A DNA stretch of 64,000 nt, taken from NCBI RefSeq assembly GCF_947502445.1, contig NZ_CANMZW010000009.1, forward strand, positions 62,001-126,000, given 5' to 3'. Each line of letters starts with the position of its first letter. Position 1 is the first letter of the stretch. Source of the stretch: an uncultured Brevibacillus sp. (lineage in GTDB: Bacteria; Bacillota; Bacilli; Brevibacillales; Brevibacillaceae). A model generated the notes under the pieces. That model ran no database searches, was not told the DNA's origin, and saw only the letters and a list, made by a program, of their open reading frames with translations. This document shows, piece by piece, positions 42,420 through 50,788 of the stretch. The position numbers and the translations under genes were made by a program.

Positions 42420-43286
42420 ATGATGAAAAAGGAACTGTCGCTTCGACCATCATCAAAACAGGGGGAAACTCGCTTGGAATGGACGCCGAATCAACATATT
42501 ACGCTGCATGGCTTTAATAACCTGACCAAATCACTGAGCTTTAATATGTACGATATTTGTTATACAAAGACAAAAGAAGAGCGGGAAGCGTATCTCGAAT
42601 ACATAGATGAGCAGTACAATGCGGAGCGCTTGACCCACATATTGAAAAATGTATCGGATATTATTGGGGCACACGTCCTCAATGTTGCCCAGCAAGACTA
42701 TGTGCCACAGGGGGCAAGTGTTACTTTCCTAGTGTCGGAGGGTCCTGTGGTTGAGGTGCCGACGGAGTCTTATGAAGAGTCGCCAGGGCCTTTGCCAGAC
42801 AATGTGGTCATGCAATTGGACAAGAGTCATATTACGGTTCATACGTATCCGGAGTACCATCCCAATGTGGAAATCAGTACATTTCGTGCAGATATTGATG
42901 TATCAACCTGCGGTGAGATTTCACCCCTCAAGGCGCTGAATTATTTGATCCGTTCCTTTGATACAGACATGATGACGATTGATTATCGTGTGCGTGGCTT
43001 TACCCGCGATATTTATGGGCATAAGCTATTTATTGACCACGACATCAGCTCGATCCAAAATTACATTCCAGATGAAGTGAAGGACTCGTTTCATATGATT
43101 GATGTGAATGTGTATCAAGAAAATATCTTTCATACGAAGTGCAAGCTGAGGCAGTTTGATTTGAACAATTATTTGTTTGGTTATACAAAGGATAAGCTCA
43201 GCCCCGAGGAGCAGAGTGAAATAACAGAGCGCTTGCACATGGAGATGGACGAGATTTACTACGGAAAAAATATGGATCGGAGCTAA
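42420..43286 (+). CDS. speD: S-adenosylmethionine decarboxylase, long (E. coli) type
   Basis: Product of about 288 residues from [10 protein letters not shown]. The self-cleavage site [13 protein letters not shown] is nearly identical to that of Escherichia coli SpeD; Ser136 should become the pyruvoyl cofactor of the alpha chain. Further conserved parts are [25 protein letters not shown] and [22 protein letters not shown]. The enzyme makes decarboxylated SAM, the aminopropyl donor for spermidine. Bacillus subtilis has the short SpeH form instead. The longer frame back to 42312 runs through the terminator and is rejected; no spermidine synthase gene is adjacent. Confidence 0.93.
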   Translation: MMKKELSLRPSSKQGETRLEWTPNQHITLHGFNNLTKSLSFNMYDICYTKTKEEREAYLEYIDEQYNAERLTHILKNVSDIIGAHVLNVAQQDYVPQGASVTFLVSEGPVVEVPTESYEESPGPLPDNVVMQLDKSHITVHTYPEYHPNVEISTFRADIDVSTCGEISPLKALNYLIRSFDTDMMTIDYRVRGFTRDIYGHKLFIDHDISSIQNYIPDEVKDSFHMIDVNVYQENIFHTKCKLRQFDLNNYLFGYTKDKLSPEEQSEITERLHMEMDEIYYGKNMDRS

Positions 43287-43287
43287 G

Positions 43288-43313
43288 AGACTTCCTGAGA
43301 GGGAGTCTTTTTT
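43288..43313 (+). terminator. Rho-independent terminator
   Basis: AGACTTCC and GGGAGTCT form a stem with one mismatch around TGAGA, followed by a run of T residues, directly after speD. Confidence 0.85.
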
Positions 43314-43319
43314 GCTGAT

Positions 43320-43450
43320 AATGAAAATCTTGGGGTGGAGGAGAACCAGGTTTCCGATCTGCGCTCCGGTCTTCACCCTGCATGGGAGAGGGGACTGCCC
43401 GCTCCGCTGAGTGGGGTTGCGCCAGTCGCTACTGGCACACACTCGCGTAA
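43320..43450. other. GC-rich structured intergenic element
   Basis: About 130 bases with much higher GC than the neighbouring non-coding DNA and no credible reading frame. It contains nested pairings: GAGTG (43409-43413) with CACTC (43440-43444) enclosing GCCAGT (43421-43426) and ACTGGC (43431-43436), and further C/G blocks upstream (GCGCTCCGG, GCCCGCTCCGC). It could encode a small RNA on either strand or be a dispersed repeat. No second copy was noticed in this window. Confidence 0.35.
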
Positions 43451-43467
43451 AGCTCCCAGAAAATGAA

Positions 43468-44337
43468 CTATAGATTCCGAGTCATCTGCGTGCTTGTTTT
43501 TTTGCGGAGCAGAAGCACTACAGGCATGAAGGCGACGAGGAAGCTACAGGCGGCGAGAAGTGGGAGCACAGACCAATCCAAGACGGCACGTCCGAGGAAC
43601 GTTTGCCAACCGATTGCCACTAAACCGATCAAGTATGCGATCCCTGTCAAATGAATGAGTCGATGGCAAGAAGCATACACGTGCTTTTTGCGTTCACATA
43701 ACCAAGCGACAAAGGGAACTGCTTGCAGAGCGTGAAAACCAACCCCGTGGAGCCAAATGATATCCCCATGCTGCCCGACAAATCGCCCAGCATTGAATGA
43801 AATCCAGACGCCTGCCGCAAAGGAAAGCATGATTGCAATCATGGCATAGCGGATGCCCATCACGAGCTTGGGTTGTAGTGTATAAGCTTTTTTGCGGAAA
43901 TACTGAACCGCGAGAAATCCATAAAAGAGGACCAGAAGAAGGGCAACAAAAGTAAAAATGGAGCCAACCGTAACATCAAAAGGGGTGCCATTTCTGACGA
44001 ACCGCGGATCGACTCCGCGAAAGTTTTGCATAGTCTCTGCTCCATAGGAGTAAAGGGCAAGCAAAATATAAGACCAGCGAAAGAAAGCCCTACTTCTCTT
44101 GCCTAGTGAAGAAAACGGAATGATTGCAGCGGTAGACAGTAAAAATACACCGAGAGCGGCATTGAACGAAAACGCTTTCGAAACATCGCCTTTTGGAGCG
44201 ACGAAACCTCCATACAGCATTACCCATATCGCGCATACGCCTGCAAGCAAGAAGCCGAGAAGTCCGGTAAGCACTAACCATTTTTCACCCTGAAAAAATT
44301 TGATGGGCAGATGTCCAGCCAAGGATTGATTCTTCAA
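43468..44337 (-). CDS. Integral membrane protein of unknown function (about 8 TM)
   Basis: Product of 289 residues with a TTG start, placed by GAGGGGAG seven bases upstream. Roughly eight hydrophobic helices are seen, the first at 18-45 (LVLTGLLGFLLAGVCAIWVMLY). Conserved-looking polar points within helices include HGVGFHALQAVPFVAWL and NFRGVDPRF in a loop. Several His residues in helices are reminiscent of haem- or quinone-linked membrane proteins, but no family is recognised. It is monocistronic and reads away from the ankyrin lipoprotein terminator. Confidence 0.85.
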   Translation of the reverse strand: MKNQSLAGHLPIKFFQGEKWLVLTGLLGFLLAGVCAIWVMLYGGFVAPKGDVSKAFSFNAALGVFLLSTAAIIPFSSLGKRSRAFFRWSYILLALYSYGAETMQNFRGVDPRFVRNGTPFDVTVGSIFTFVALLLVLFYGFLAVQYFRKKAYTLQPKLVMGIRYAMIAIMLSFAAGVWISFNAGRFVGQHGDIIWLHGVGFHALQAVPFVAWLCERKKHVYASCHRLIHLTGIAYLIGLVAIGWQTFLGRAVLDWSVLPLLAACSFLVAFMPVVLLLRKKTSTQMTRNL

Positions 44338-44514
44338 GTAAGTCTCCCCTCTCTATAAAGTTTTGGTATTCCCACTTTCACTTTACAGGGAGGAAGCATA
44401 GGTAAAAACAGGCAGCAGATTGAACTCAAAATCGGTCCATGGACGGATTTGTACTCTGACCGTGGAGGGAAGAATTCCGCAGCGTTCTAGTCGCATAAGT
44501 AGCACCAGGCGAAC

Positions 44515-44560
44515 AAAAAGGATAGAGCCTCAGAGATGATCTGAGAACTCTATCCTTTTT
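44515..44560 (-). terminator. Bidirectional-type terminator after the ankyrin gene
   Basis: AAAAAGGATAGAG (44515-44527) and CTCTATCCTTTTT (44548-44560) are perfect 13-base inverted copies, with a second small stem CTCAGA/TCTGAG inside. Read leftward it gives a stem followed by T residues and ends the SLH-ankyrin transcript. Confidence 0.9.
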
Positions 44561-44566
44561 CAATCA

Positions 44567-45322
44567 CTATTTCCCGCCAGCACTCGTCAACGCATCAATC
44601 ATTTCCTGATAGCCGCGTTTTTTGGCATGCTGCAGAGGGGTTACTCCATCATTATCCGCCAGATTTACGTCGGCTCCGTGCTCGATCAAAAGCTTGACGA
44701 TAGCCTGATGATTTTTTCCGCCGTCTCCCAAAATGACGGCTTCCAGCAATGCGGTCCAGCCGAGATTGTTCACATGATTTACATTTACGTCAGAGGTGGT
44801 TAGAAGCTCCCTGACAATCTCCACATGCCCGCGATCAGCGGCAGGGATGAGGGCGGTTCCACCAAAACGGTTCGTAATGGTCGTGTCCGCGCCTGCGGCA
44901 ATCGCCGCTTTTACAAAGTCGAGCTTGCCTTCTGCTCCTGAGTAGAGCAGTGGATTATCCAAGCGGTTGTCCCTGATGTTGATATTCGCACCGTGCTCGA
45001 CTAAAAGGTTAAACAGCTCCAGCTGGTTCGTGTGTACAGCGATCATGGCAGAGGTACGGCCTCTTTCATCTGTTGCATCAATATCCGCGCCATCCGTGAG
45101 CAGCTTGGTGATCGCTTCTTTGTCTCCTTGATTTGCAGCTGTTAACAAAGCGTGGTTCATCTCATTCATTTCTTTGTTCACCGCTTGGGTTGCTTGCTGC
45201 TCCGAGTTTGCTAGAAAAGTATCCATACTAAGCTCACATCCAGCCAGAGCGATAGCGAATGCCAAAAGGCTAACGCGCAGCAAAGCGAACCAACACCTTT
45301 CTCGTAGATTTAAAAGCCGCAT
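44567..45322 (-). CDS. Ankyrin-repeat lipoprotein
   Basis: Product of 251 residues. Lipobox ALAGC (Cys29) shows export and membrane anchoring. From about residue 55 there are six ankyrin-type repeats, for example DERGRTSAMIAVHTNQLELFNLLVEHGANIN and DNDGVTPLQHAKKRGYQEMIDALTSAG. Ankyrin repeats bind proteins; the partner is likely on the cell surface. The gene begins 12 bases after the SLH-domain protein gene and is probably cotranscribed, which makes that protein or its wall polymer a candidate partner. No clear Shine-Dalgarno site is visible. Confidence 0.88.
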   Translation of the reverse strand: MRLLNLRERCWFALLRVSLLAFAIALAGCELSMDTFLANSEQQATQAVNKEMNEMNHALLTAANQGDKEAITKLLTDGADIDATDERGRTSAMIAVHTNQLELFNLLVEHGANINIRDNRLDNPLLYSGAEGKLDFVKAAIAAGADTTITNRFGGTALIPAADRGHVEIVRELLTTSDVNVNHVNNLGWTALLEAVILGDGGKNHQAIVKLLIEHGADVNLADNDGVTPLQHAKKRGYQEMIDALTSAGGK

Positions 45323-45334
45323 CTACTTACGAGG

Positions 45335-46816
45335 TTATTCTACAGTCAGCTCGGTTTGGGACTTTCCAGCCCAATCGCCAACTGGAGTTACCGTATAAGT
45401 AGTACCTTCTGTCAGTTTACCATTTTGCGTCAGATCAAACACTCCTACAGCACCTTTGCGGCTGGAGAATTTATAGGTAGCAATCAGCTTCTGACCGTCT
45501 GCACGAGTCAATTCTACACTGCGACCAGAGAACAGCTCATCGCCCGGGTCCTCGGACAAAGTCACGCTGATAGAGGTTTCACTAAGCGCTTCTGCTCCGG
45601 TCAATTCCAATGGAGCGATTTTCTCGGCTACGAATGTTGGTTTAGCAATTTCCGCCCAATCGGAAGTTACGGTGTACGTAACGCCAGGAGTCAGCACTTG
45701 GCCCTCAGGCAGACGGAATTTTGGTTCTTGCTTGCCGTCAGTCGATTGTGTGAATGGCACGTATTTGGCAGTGATTGGCTGACCGCCAGCAGGCGTGATC
45801 GTTACTTGACGCGCTTGGCCGGAAGAGATGATTTGATAGGTCTTGCCGTCCGCACGGTTGTTGTCGTCGAGAACAAATGCATTGGCTCCACGTCCACCAC
45901 TGTATGCGGCGATGACATATCCGTAGTCAACAACGCCATTTTCTTGCAGCGATTCCAGCTCGAATGTATCATAGGAAACTTGTCTTGCTTCTGCCATTGC
46001 CAGCTTGGTTGCATTGCCTACAAATGTGCCAGTTTTTTGACCTTTATAGGTCAGGGTGTAGGTGGTTCCTGGTGTTTGGACAGAGGTAGGAACGATATAC
46101 GTATTAGTCGAGCCTGTTTTCAGACGAGGCATGTTGGTCAAAGTCAGTCCATTCGTAAACACGAAGTCTTCTTTTGCTTTGGCAAACACTTCATTCTCAG
46201 CTGTCAATGGAGCGTCGAACGTCACGATCAACGTAATGTCGTTGATTGCACGAACGCTTTTGATTTTTGCGTTTGCGGAAGGGATTGCTTTGTGAGCCGT
46301 TTTCAACAGGAATGCGACTTCTCCGCGAGTGGCGTTGCTATCTGCTGCATAAAAGCGCTCCATCCAGTAGTTAACGGATTTTGCATCACGCTTTAGAGCT
46401 TTGGATACGACCTGTACCAGCTCAGCATCTGTTACGGTTCCGCTAGGGTCAAAGTTACCGCCATCAGCCTGCATGATGTCTTGTCCAACCAGCTCAGCTG
46501 CATATTTGTAGTACCATGCATTCTGGTTTACATCAGAAAAGCTAGGGAGCTTCTCTGCTTTGCCTTGCAAGCCGAATGTCAGGACGACCATTTTGGCCAG
46601 CTCTGCACGAGTGATTTGATTGTGAATTCCCATGGAGCGATCCTGATAGCCTTGCAGCACACGAAGCTGGGAAAGCTCGTTTACAGCTTGCTGAATTTCT
46701 TGTGCGGTCAGTGGCGCTCCTGCAGCGGATACGTTTTGGGCTGCCAAAGGAAGAGATACTGTACCCAGTACAGTTGCGAGCATCAGTGTAGCTAGTTTAT
46801 TCGAAACTTTATTCAT
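45335..46816 (-). CDS. Surface protein with SLH domains and Ig-like repeats
   Basis: Product of 493 residues; start placed by AAGGAGG nine bases upstream. A signal peptide (ATLMLATVLGTVSLPLAAQNVSA) is followed by SLH modules at about 35-180 (ITRAELAKMVVLTFGL, PSFSDVNQNAWYYKYAAELV, SNATRGEVAFLLKTAHKAI), which bind secondary wall polymer. The rest (185-493) consists of beta-sandwich repeats with signatures such as AINDITLIVTFDAPLTAENE and TPGTTYTLTYKG, resembling Big/SbsA-type Ig-like domains. Probable role: wall-attached structural or binding protein. A two-component system lies directly upstream and may control it. Confidence 0.87.
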   Translation of the reverse strand: MNKVSNKLATLMLATVLGTVSLPLAAQNVSAAGAPLTAQEIQQAVNELSQLRVLQGYQDRSMGIHNQITRAELAKMVVLTFGLQGKAEKLPSFSDVNQNAWYYKYAAELVGQDIMQADGGNFDPSGTVTDAELVQVVSKALKRDAKSVNYWMERFYAADSNATRGEVAFLLKTAHKAIPSANAKIKSVRAINDITLIVTFDAPLTAENEVFAKAKEDFVFTNGLTLTNMPRLKTGSTNTYIVPTSVQTPGTTYTLTYKGQKTGTFVGNATKLAMAEARQVSYDTFELESLQENGVVDYGYVIAAYSGGRGANAFVLDDNNRADGKTYQIISSGQARQVTITPAGGQPITAKYVPFTQSTDGKQEPKFRLPEGQVLTPGVTYTVTSDWAEIAKPTFVAEKIAPLELTGAEALSETSISVTLSEDPGDELFSGRSVELTRADGQKLIATYKFSSRKGAVGVFDLTQNGKLTEGTTYTVTPVGDWAGKSQTELTVE

Positions 46817-46927
46817 CAAAAAAGCCTCCTTGTGATCAACAGGTATGGTAGTTGCTTGCCTTACCTGTATGATAAAGGAGACTGCTAAACTCCCAAGAAA
46901 CCTGGGCTTAAAAGATTCTAAAATAGA

Positions 46928-46944
46928 TATTAACAAATTATTAA
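46928..46944 (-). promoter_or_regulatory. Direct repeat, probable OmpR/PhoB-type regulator site
   Basis: Read on the minus strand, TTAATA occurs twice with starts 11 bases apart (plus-strand TATTAA at 46928-46933 and 46939-46944). Six-base direct repeats at 11-base phase are the usual target of OmpR/PhoP-type regulators. The site lies between the response regulator gene and the SLH gene; a TTGGGA/TATCAT pair lies downstream. Confidence 0.5.
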
Positions 46945-46953
46945 ATACAAGGA

Positions 46954-47649
46954 TTACACCGTAAACCGGTATCCGGCGCCCCAGACTGTCTCAATATATT
47001 GAGGGTTAGAAGGATCGATCTCTATCTTTTCCCGCAGCTTGCGCACATGAACCGTTACAGTTGCGATATCTCCACTGGAATCCATCCCCCAAATTCGCTC
47101 AAACAGCTCGTTTTTGCTAAAGACACGATTCGGATGACTTGCCAAAAATTCAAGTAGACTAAACTCACGTGTCGTGAAAATGACTTCCTGATTACGGACA
47201 TAAACTCTGTGGGCGACTTTATCGATGACCAGCCCGCGAATAGAAATCTCTGACTTTTGAGCAGGCTCTTTTTTTCCCAGCAGCCGCTCGTATCTCGTCA
47301 GGTGAGCTTTGGCTCTCGCTACCAATTCACTCGGACTGAATGGCTTGGTTATATAATCGTCGGCACCGAGATTAAAGGCGCGGATTTTATCAATCTCTTC
47401 CTTTTTGGCCGAGACGATCAGGATCGGAACTTCCCTGGTCTGCCGAATTTGGCTGCACAAATCAAACCCGTTCATACCGGGAAGCTGCAAATCGACAATA
47501 ATCAGGCTGTAGTCCCCGTGCAGGGCGAGCTGCAAGCCTTCATCGCCTGTATGACATAAATCAACGAGAAATCCATTCAGCTCAAAATAGTCCCGCTCCA
47601 GCTGAGCGATGGTAGTCTCGTCCTCAATGATGAGGATGCGCGTCGCCAT
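46954..47649 (-). CDS. Response regulator, OmpR/PhoB family
   Basis: Product of 231 residues. Receiver domain with acidic pair E9-D10 and phosphorylation site Asp53 (IVDLQLPGMNGFDL), Thr/Ser switch in LIVSAKKEEIDKI and Lys in DDYITKPFSPSELVAR. The C-terminal winged helix ends TVTVHVRKLREKIEIDPSNPQYIETVWGAGYRF, standard for the family. Its gene overlaps the end... of transcription order: it comes first, its start lying within the 3' end of the kinase reading frame. Targets are unknown; the SLH gene next door is the best guess. Confidence 0.92.
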   Translation of the reverse strand: MATRILIIEDETTIAQLERDYFELNGFLVDLCHTGDEGLQLALHGDYSLIIVDLQLPGMNGFDLCSQIRQTREVPILIVSAKKEEIDKIRAFNLGADDYITKPFSPSELVARAKAHLTRYERLLGKKEPAQKSEISIRGLVIDKVAHRVYVRNQEVIFTTREFSLLEFLASHPNRVFSKNELFERIWGMDSSGDIATVTVHVRKLREKIEIDPSNPQYIETVWGAGYRFTV

Positions 47650-49126
47650 GGGAATCTGTCCCTCCTTGGTTTGTTGTCCGTTTTAGCGTAAAGAACAGGC
47701 TCGTGTAAACGCCTTGCTCGCTCTTTACCCATACCCTGCCCCCGTGTCCTTCGATGATTTGACTCGCGATGGAAAGTCCCAGTCCGCTGCCGCCCATAGA
47801 AGAATTGCGAGACTGCTCCGCACGATAAAAGCGCTCGAAAATATGCGGAATGGCTTCAGGAGCGATGCCCATTCCATTGTCTCTGATTTCGACTGTGACC
47901 CATTCCGGTGATTCTTGCACGGAGACACGAATTCTTTTCTCTTCTTTGTCCATAAAATTTTGGGCATTTCCAATGATATTAAGCACGGTACGTTTTAATT
48001 TTTCCAGATCGGCGATGACTTCCATGCTTAAATCTGGACGCTTGTCCCACTCAAGTGTGATACCTTTTTCCTCCAGAACATAGTGGAGCTCATCAATACA
48101 ATCATCGAGGAAGCGGACGATATCTACATGTTCAAACTGGAACGGCACCTGCTTTAAATCGAGCTTGGAATAAAGAAACAGCTCGTCTACCAGCTTATCC
48201 AGATCGACTGCTTTGGAATAAATGATGTTGACGTACTTGTCCATTTTCTCTGGTGTGTCAGCGACCCCGTCACGAATTCCTTCGATGTAGCCTTTAATAT
48301 TCGTGATGGGTGTACGCAAATCATGAGAAATGTTCGAGATGAGTTCTTTGCGGTTCTCCTCGTCCTGCAAGCGGAGCTGTACGGATTCCTGCAATCTTTT
48401 GCGCATATTCTCGAACGCTTCGTTCAATTGACCGATTTCGTCCTTGGAGTGCAGATCGAGGGAGAATTGCAGATTACCCTCCTTGATGTGCTCAGCAGAA
48501 TTGCGCAGCAAATCAAGTGGCTTGACAACACTTCGGGTGATCCAGCGGTATAGCAGCACATTCGCAATCACGATGACTCCTACGAGAATAAAGATGAGGA
48601 TCGGCAGCAGCCTGCGGGTGACTTCCCCGAAAGGACTGCGTTCACGAATGACAAAGACACTGCCTTTGGCCCCATCGGAAAACCGGAAATCGAATTTGGC
48701 GTAGGCATAAAAACGTTCGCCGATGTTGAATGTATTGCGTATTTGATTGTTATTCAGATCGTAAGGGGGCAAATTCGCCTCCAATTCGGGCTGATTAAAC
48801 GTACGGGATTCAAATACTTGATTACTTTCACGGCGGACATAAAGACCTGCCCGTTCTGTTTTCAGCTTGAAATCGTAGTCGAGCAATAGCTGTTGGTTTT
48901 GCAGCTCATCAGGCTCGTTCTTGGCGAGATATTTTAATTCGAGAAAAATAGATTCCTCTTGTTCCGTCAGCGGGTTCAGCTGATAGTGGACCTTATAGAA
49001 ATCACGAAAGCTGTGGATGTCGCCAGTAGCAGCAATCGTGAACAAGCTGGCAGTCAACACAAATACGAGTAAGCTGATGACAAGCATGCCCGTGTAGGAC
49101 AGCAGTAGTTTAATGCGGATAGACAT
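47624..49126 (-). CDS. Sensor histidine kinase (HAMP, HisKA)
   Basis: Product of 500 residues. Two membrane helices (about 8-32 and 173-194) flank an extracellular domain of about 140 residues, followed by a HAMP linker, HisKA with phospho-His268 (ISNISHDLRTPITNIKGY) and the ATPase domain (NIIGNAQNFM, DNGMGIAPEAIPHIFERFYR, GSGLGLSIASQIIEGHGG). The 3' end overlaps the response regulator start by 26 bases; in transcription order the kinase gene is upstream of the regulator gene, the reverse of the more common order. The extracellular domain has no recognised family, so the signal is unknown, probably an envelope condition. Confidence 0.92.
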   Translation of the reverse strand: MSIRIKLLLSYTGMLVISLLVFVLTASLFTIAATGDIHSFRDFYKVHYQLNPLTEQEESIFLELKYLAKNEPDELQNQQLLLDYDFKLKTERAGLYVRRESNQVFESRTFNQPELEANLPPYDLNNNQIRNTFNIGERFYAYAKFDFRFSDGAKGSVFVIRERSPFGEVTRRLLPILIFILVGVIVIANVLLYRWITRSVVKPLDLLRNSAEHIKEGNLQFSLDLHSKDEIGQLNEAFENMRKRLQESVQLRLQDEENRKELISNISHDLRTPITNIKGYIEGIRDGVADTPEKMDKYVNIIYSKAVDLDKLVDELFLYSKLDLKQVPFQFEHVDIVRFLDDCIDELHYVLEEKGITLEWDKRPDLSMEVIADLEKLKRTVLNIIGNAQNFMDKEEKRIRVSVQESPEWVTVEIRDNGMGIAPEAIPHIFERFYRAEQSRNSSMGGSGLGLSIASQIIEGHGGRVWVKSEQGVYTSLFFTLKRTTNQGGTDSHGDAHPHH

Positions 49127-49280
49127 ACGCTCACCTCACTTCAAAAAGGGGAATAAGGATACCATAGTATGACATGTCCATTATATACAAGCAAAATCAT
49201 CATCGACCAAAGAAAATCAGTTATACTGTGTGGAAAGGAAAGCAGATGAATCAGGAAAAGACGGGAAGGGTGGAGGAGCC

Positions 49281-50078
49281 ATGAAGGTAGCAATCGCACA
49301 GCTAACCGCTACGATGGATAAAGCAGTCAATCTGCAAAAAGCAGCAGAATATATCGCCAAAGCAAAAGCAGCAGGAGCTGATTTTGTCCTTTTACCGGAA
49401 ATGTACAGTGCGCCAGCGACACCGAAGTCGGGAGTCACGCCTGCCGAAGTAGCAGAACCAATGGACGGTCCGTTTGTTTCAGGCCTAGCCAAGGCAGCAA
49501 AGGAGCATGGTGTATACGTTGTATGTGGTGTATTTGAAAGCATCGAGGGCGACGAAAAGCGCGCTTATAATACAACCGTTTTCCTCAATCGCGCGGGAGA
49601 GCTGATACATGCCTACCGCAAGACACATCTGTATGATGCCTTTTCCTACAAAGAGTCCGACTATATCGCCCAAGGAGATAATCCGTATCAAGTGGTGGAC
49701 ACCGAGTTTGGCAAAATCGGGCTGATGGTTTGCTATGAAGTCAGATTCCCGGAAATCGCTAGACAGTTTGCGCTGCAAGGGGCGGACATTTTGTTCGTGC
49801 CGGCAGGCTGGGTAGCGGGTGCGATGAAGGAAGAGCATTGGGAGACACTGGTCCGGGCGCGCGCAATCGAGAATACGATGTTTATTTGTGGGGCCGATCA
49901 GGTGGGCAACATTTTTGCGGGGCGCAGCATGATCGTCGACCCGATGGGAGTTGTCATGGCAAGCGCCGGAGAGGAAGAGGCATTGGTAGTAGCCGAGCTG
50001 GACCCGGAGCGTATCATGCGTGTACGCGGCAAGCTGCCAAGTGTAGCGAATCGTCGCCCGGAGATGTACACGAATTAA
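49281..50078 (+). CDS. Carbon-nitrogen hydrolase (nitrilase superfamily)
   Basis: Product of 265 residues; the ATG at 49281 follows GGAGG. The catalytic triad of the superfamily is complete: Glu40 (LLPEMYS), Lys114 (YRKTHLYD) and Cys151 (MVCYEVRFPE). The pattern FVPAGWVAGAMKEEHWETLVRARAIENT is that of the omega-amidase/Nit2-like branch, which hydrolyses small amides such as alpha-ketoglutaramate. It is a single gene with its own terminator. Substrate is not proven by sequence. Confidence 0.9.
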   Translation: MKVAIAQLTATMDKAVNLQKAAEYIAKAKAAGADFVLLPEMYSAPATPKSGVTPAEVAEPMDGPFVSGLAKAAKEHGVYVVCGVFESIEGDEKRAYNTTVFLNRAGELIHAYRKTHLYDAFSYKESDYIAQGDNPYQVVDTEFGKIGLMVCYEVRFPEIARQFALQGADILFVPAGWVAGAMKEEHWETLVRARAIENTMFICGADQVGNIFAGRSMIVDPMGVVMASAGEEEALVVAELDPERIMRVRGKLPSVANRRPEMYTN

Positions 50079-50091
50079 ACGGGCAGGTCGA

Positions 50092-50135
50092 AGCGTCTGT
50101 ACCTCGCGTAAGAAGCGGGGAGCAGGCGCTTTTTT
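50092..50135 (+). terminator. Rho-independent terminator
   Basis: AGCGTCTG (50092-50099) pairs with CAGGCGCT (50123-50130), one G-T pair, followed by five T residues. Confidence 0.85.
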
Positions 50136-50221
50136 CTGGTTCAAACAGGCAGGGGCACAGGCACACATTCACCCGATTTCAATATGATAATAGCAGATAA
50201 ATATAATTCATTGAGGTCCTT

Positions 50222-50509
50222 ATGAAAGCGTCACCATCATGCGAAGGGAAGTGTGTCCTTATGTTTTGGGTTGTTTGGGCAATCGTAGGTGTAGTCGTTT
50301 GGTGGGCCATGAATATGCTGATGACAGGAAAAGCGGGTGGAACAGGCTGGTGGGCTTCGCTCATCGTCGCGCTTTTGGGCAGCTGGCTGGGCGACCTCAT
50401 TCTGGGCAATTGGCTGTGGATGTGGGCAGGCTTCAACGTTCTTGCCGGGGCAATCGGAGCCATTGTGCTGACCTGGCTGTGGAATTTGATGAGCAAGCAA
50501 TTGAAGTAA
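50222..50509 (+). CDS. Small membrane protein, GlsB/YeaQ/YmgE-like
   Basis: Up to 95 residues with three hydrophobic helices rich in Gly and Trp (VVWAIVGVVVWWAMNMLM, WWASLIVALLGSWLGDLILG, FNVLAGAIGAIVLTWLW), the plan of the transglycosylase-associated YeaQ/YmgE family, small membrane proteins often linked to envelope stress. The first ATG has GAGGT five bases before it, but the homologous part begins at the ATG at 50261 (MFWVVWAI), so the true protein may have only 82 residues. Role unknown. Confidence 0.75.
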   Translation: MKASPSCEGKCVLMFWVVWAIVGVVVWWAMNMLMTGKAGGTGWWASLIVALLGSWLGDLILGNWLWMWAGFNVLAGAIGAIVLTWLWNLMSKQLK

Positions 50510-50532
50510 GCATAAGAATATAGCAGTGGGAC

Positions 50533-50568
50533 ACCAGGGAGCGCCTTACCAGCGTACCCTGGTTTTTT
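50533..50568 (+). terminator. Rho-independent terminator
   Basis: ACCAGGG (50533-50539) pairs with CCCTGGT (50557-50563) followed by TTTTTA. Confidence 0.85.
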
Positions 50569-50698
50569 ATTTGTATCTTTTTATCCGCACCAATTTACTT
50601 GGTTTTGATTTCGGTTGGAAAAAGGAGAAGATGCGAGTAGCTATTTCAGTAGGACAAAGGGTTATTTTTATTCAATTGCAGTTATAATAAATTCGCAC

Positions 50699-50728
50699 TT
50701 GACCAGTAGGGATTATTGGTAATATAGT
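50699..50728 (+). promoter_or_regulatory. Promoter of the cystine symporter gene
   Basis: TTGACC (50699-50704), 18 bases, TATAGT (50723-50728). It lies about 60 bases before the GTG start, in a 220-base gap with no other gene. Confidence 0.6.
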
Positions 50729-50788
50729 ATGCTTATTCTCATTACTTATTTTCTAAGTAACTTTTCAGGTGAAACGGGGGGAAATCAA

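Noticed and set aside
43198..43383. Open frame of 61 codons on the minus strand
   Set aside because: Covers the end of speD, a terminator and part of the structured element; no start signal.
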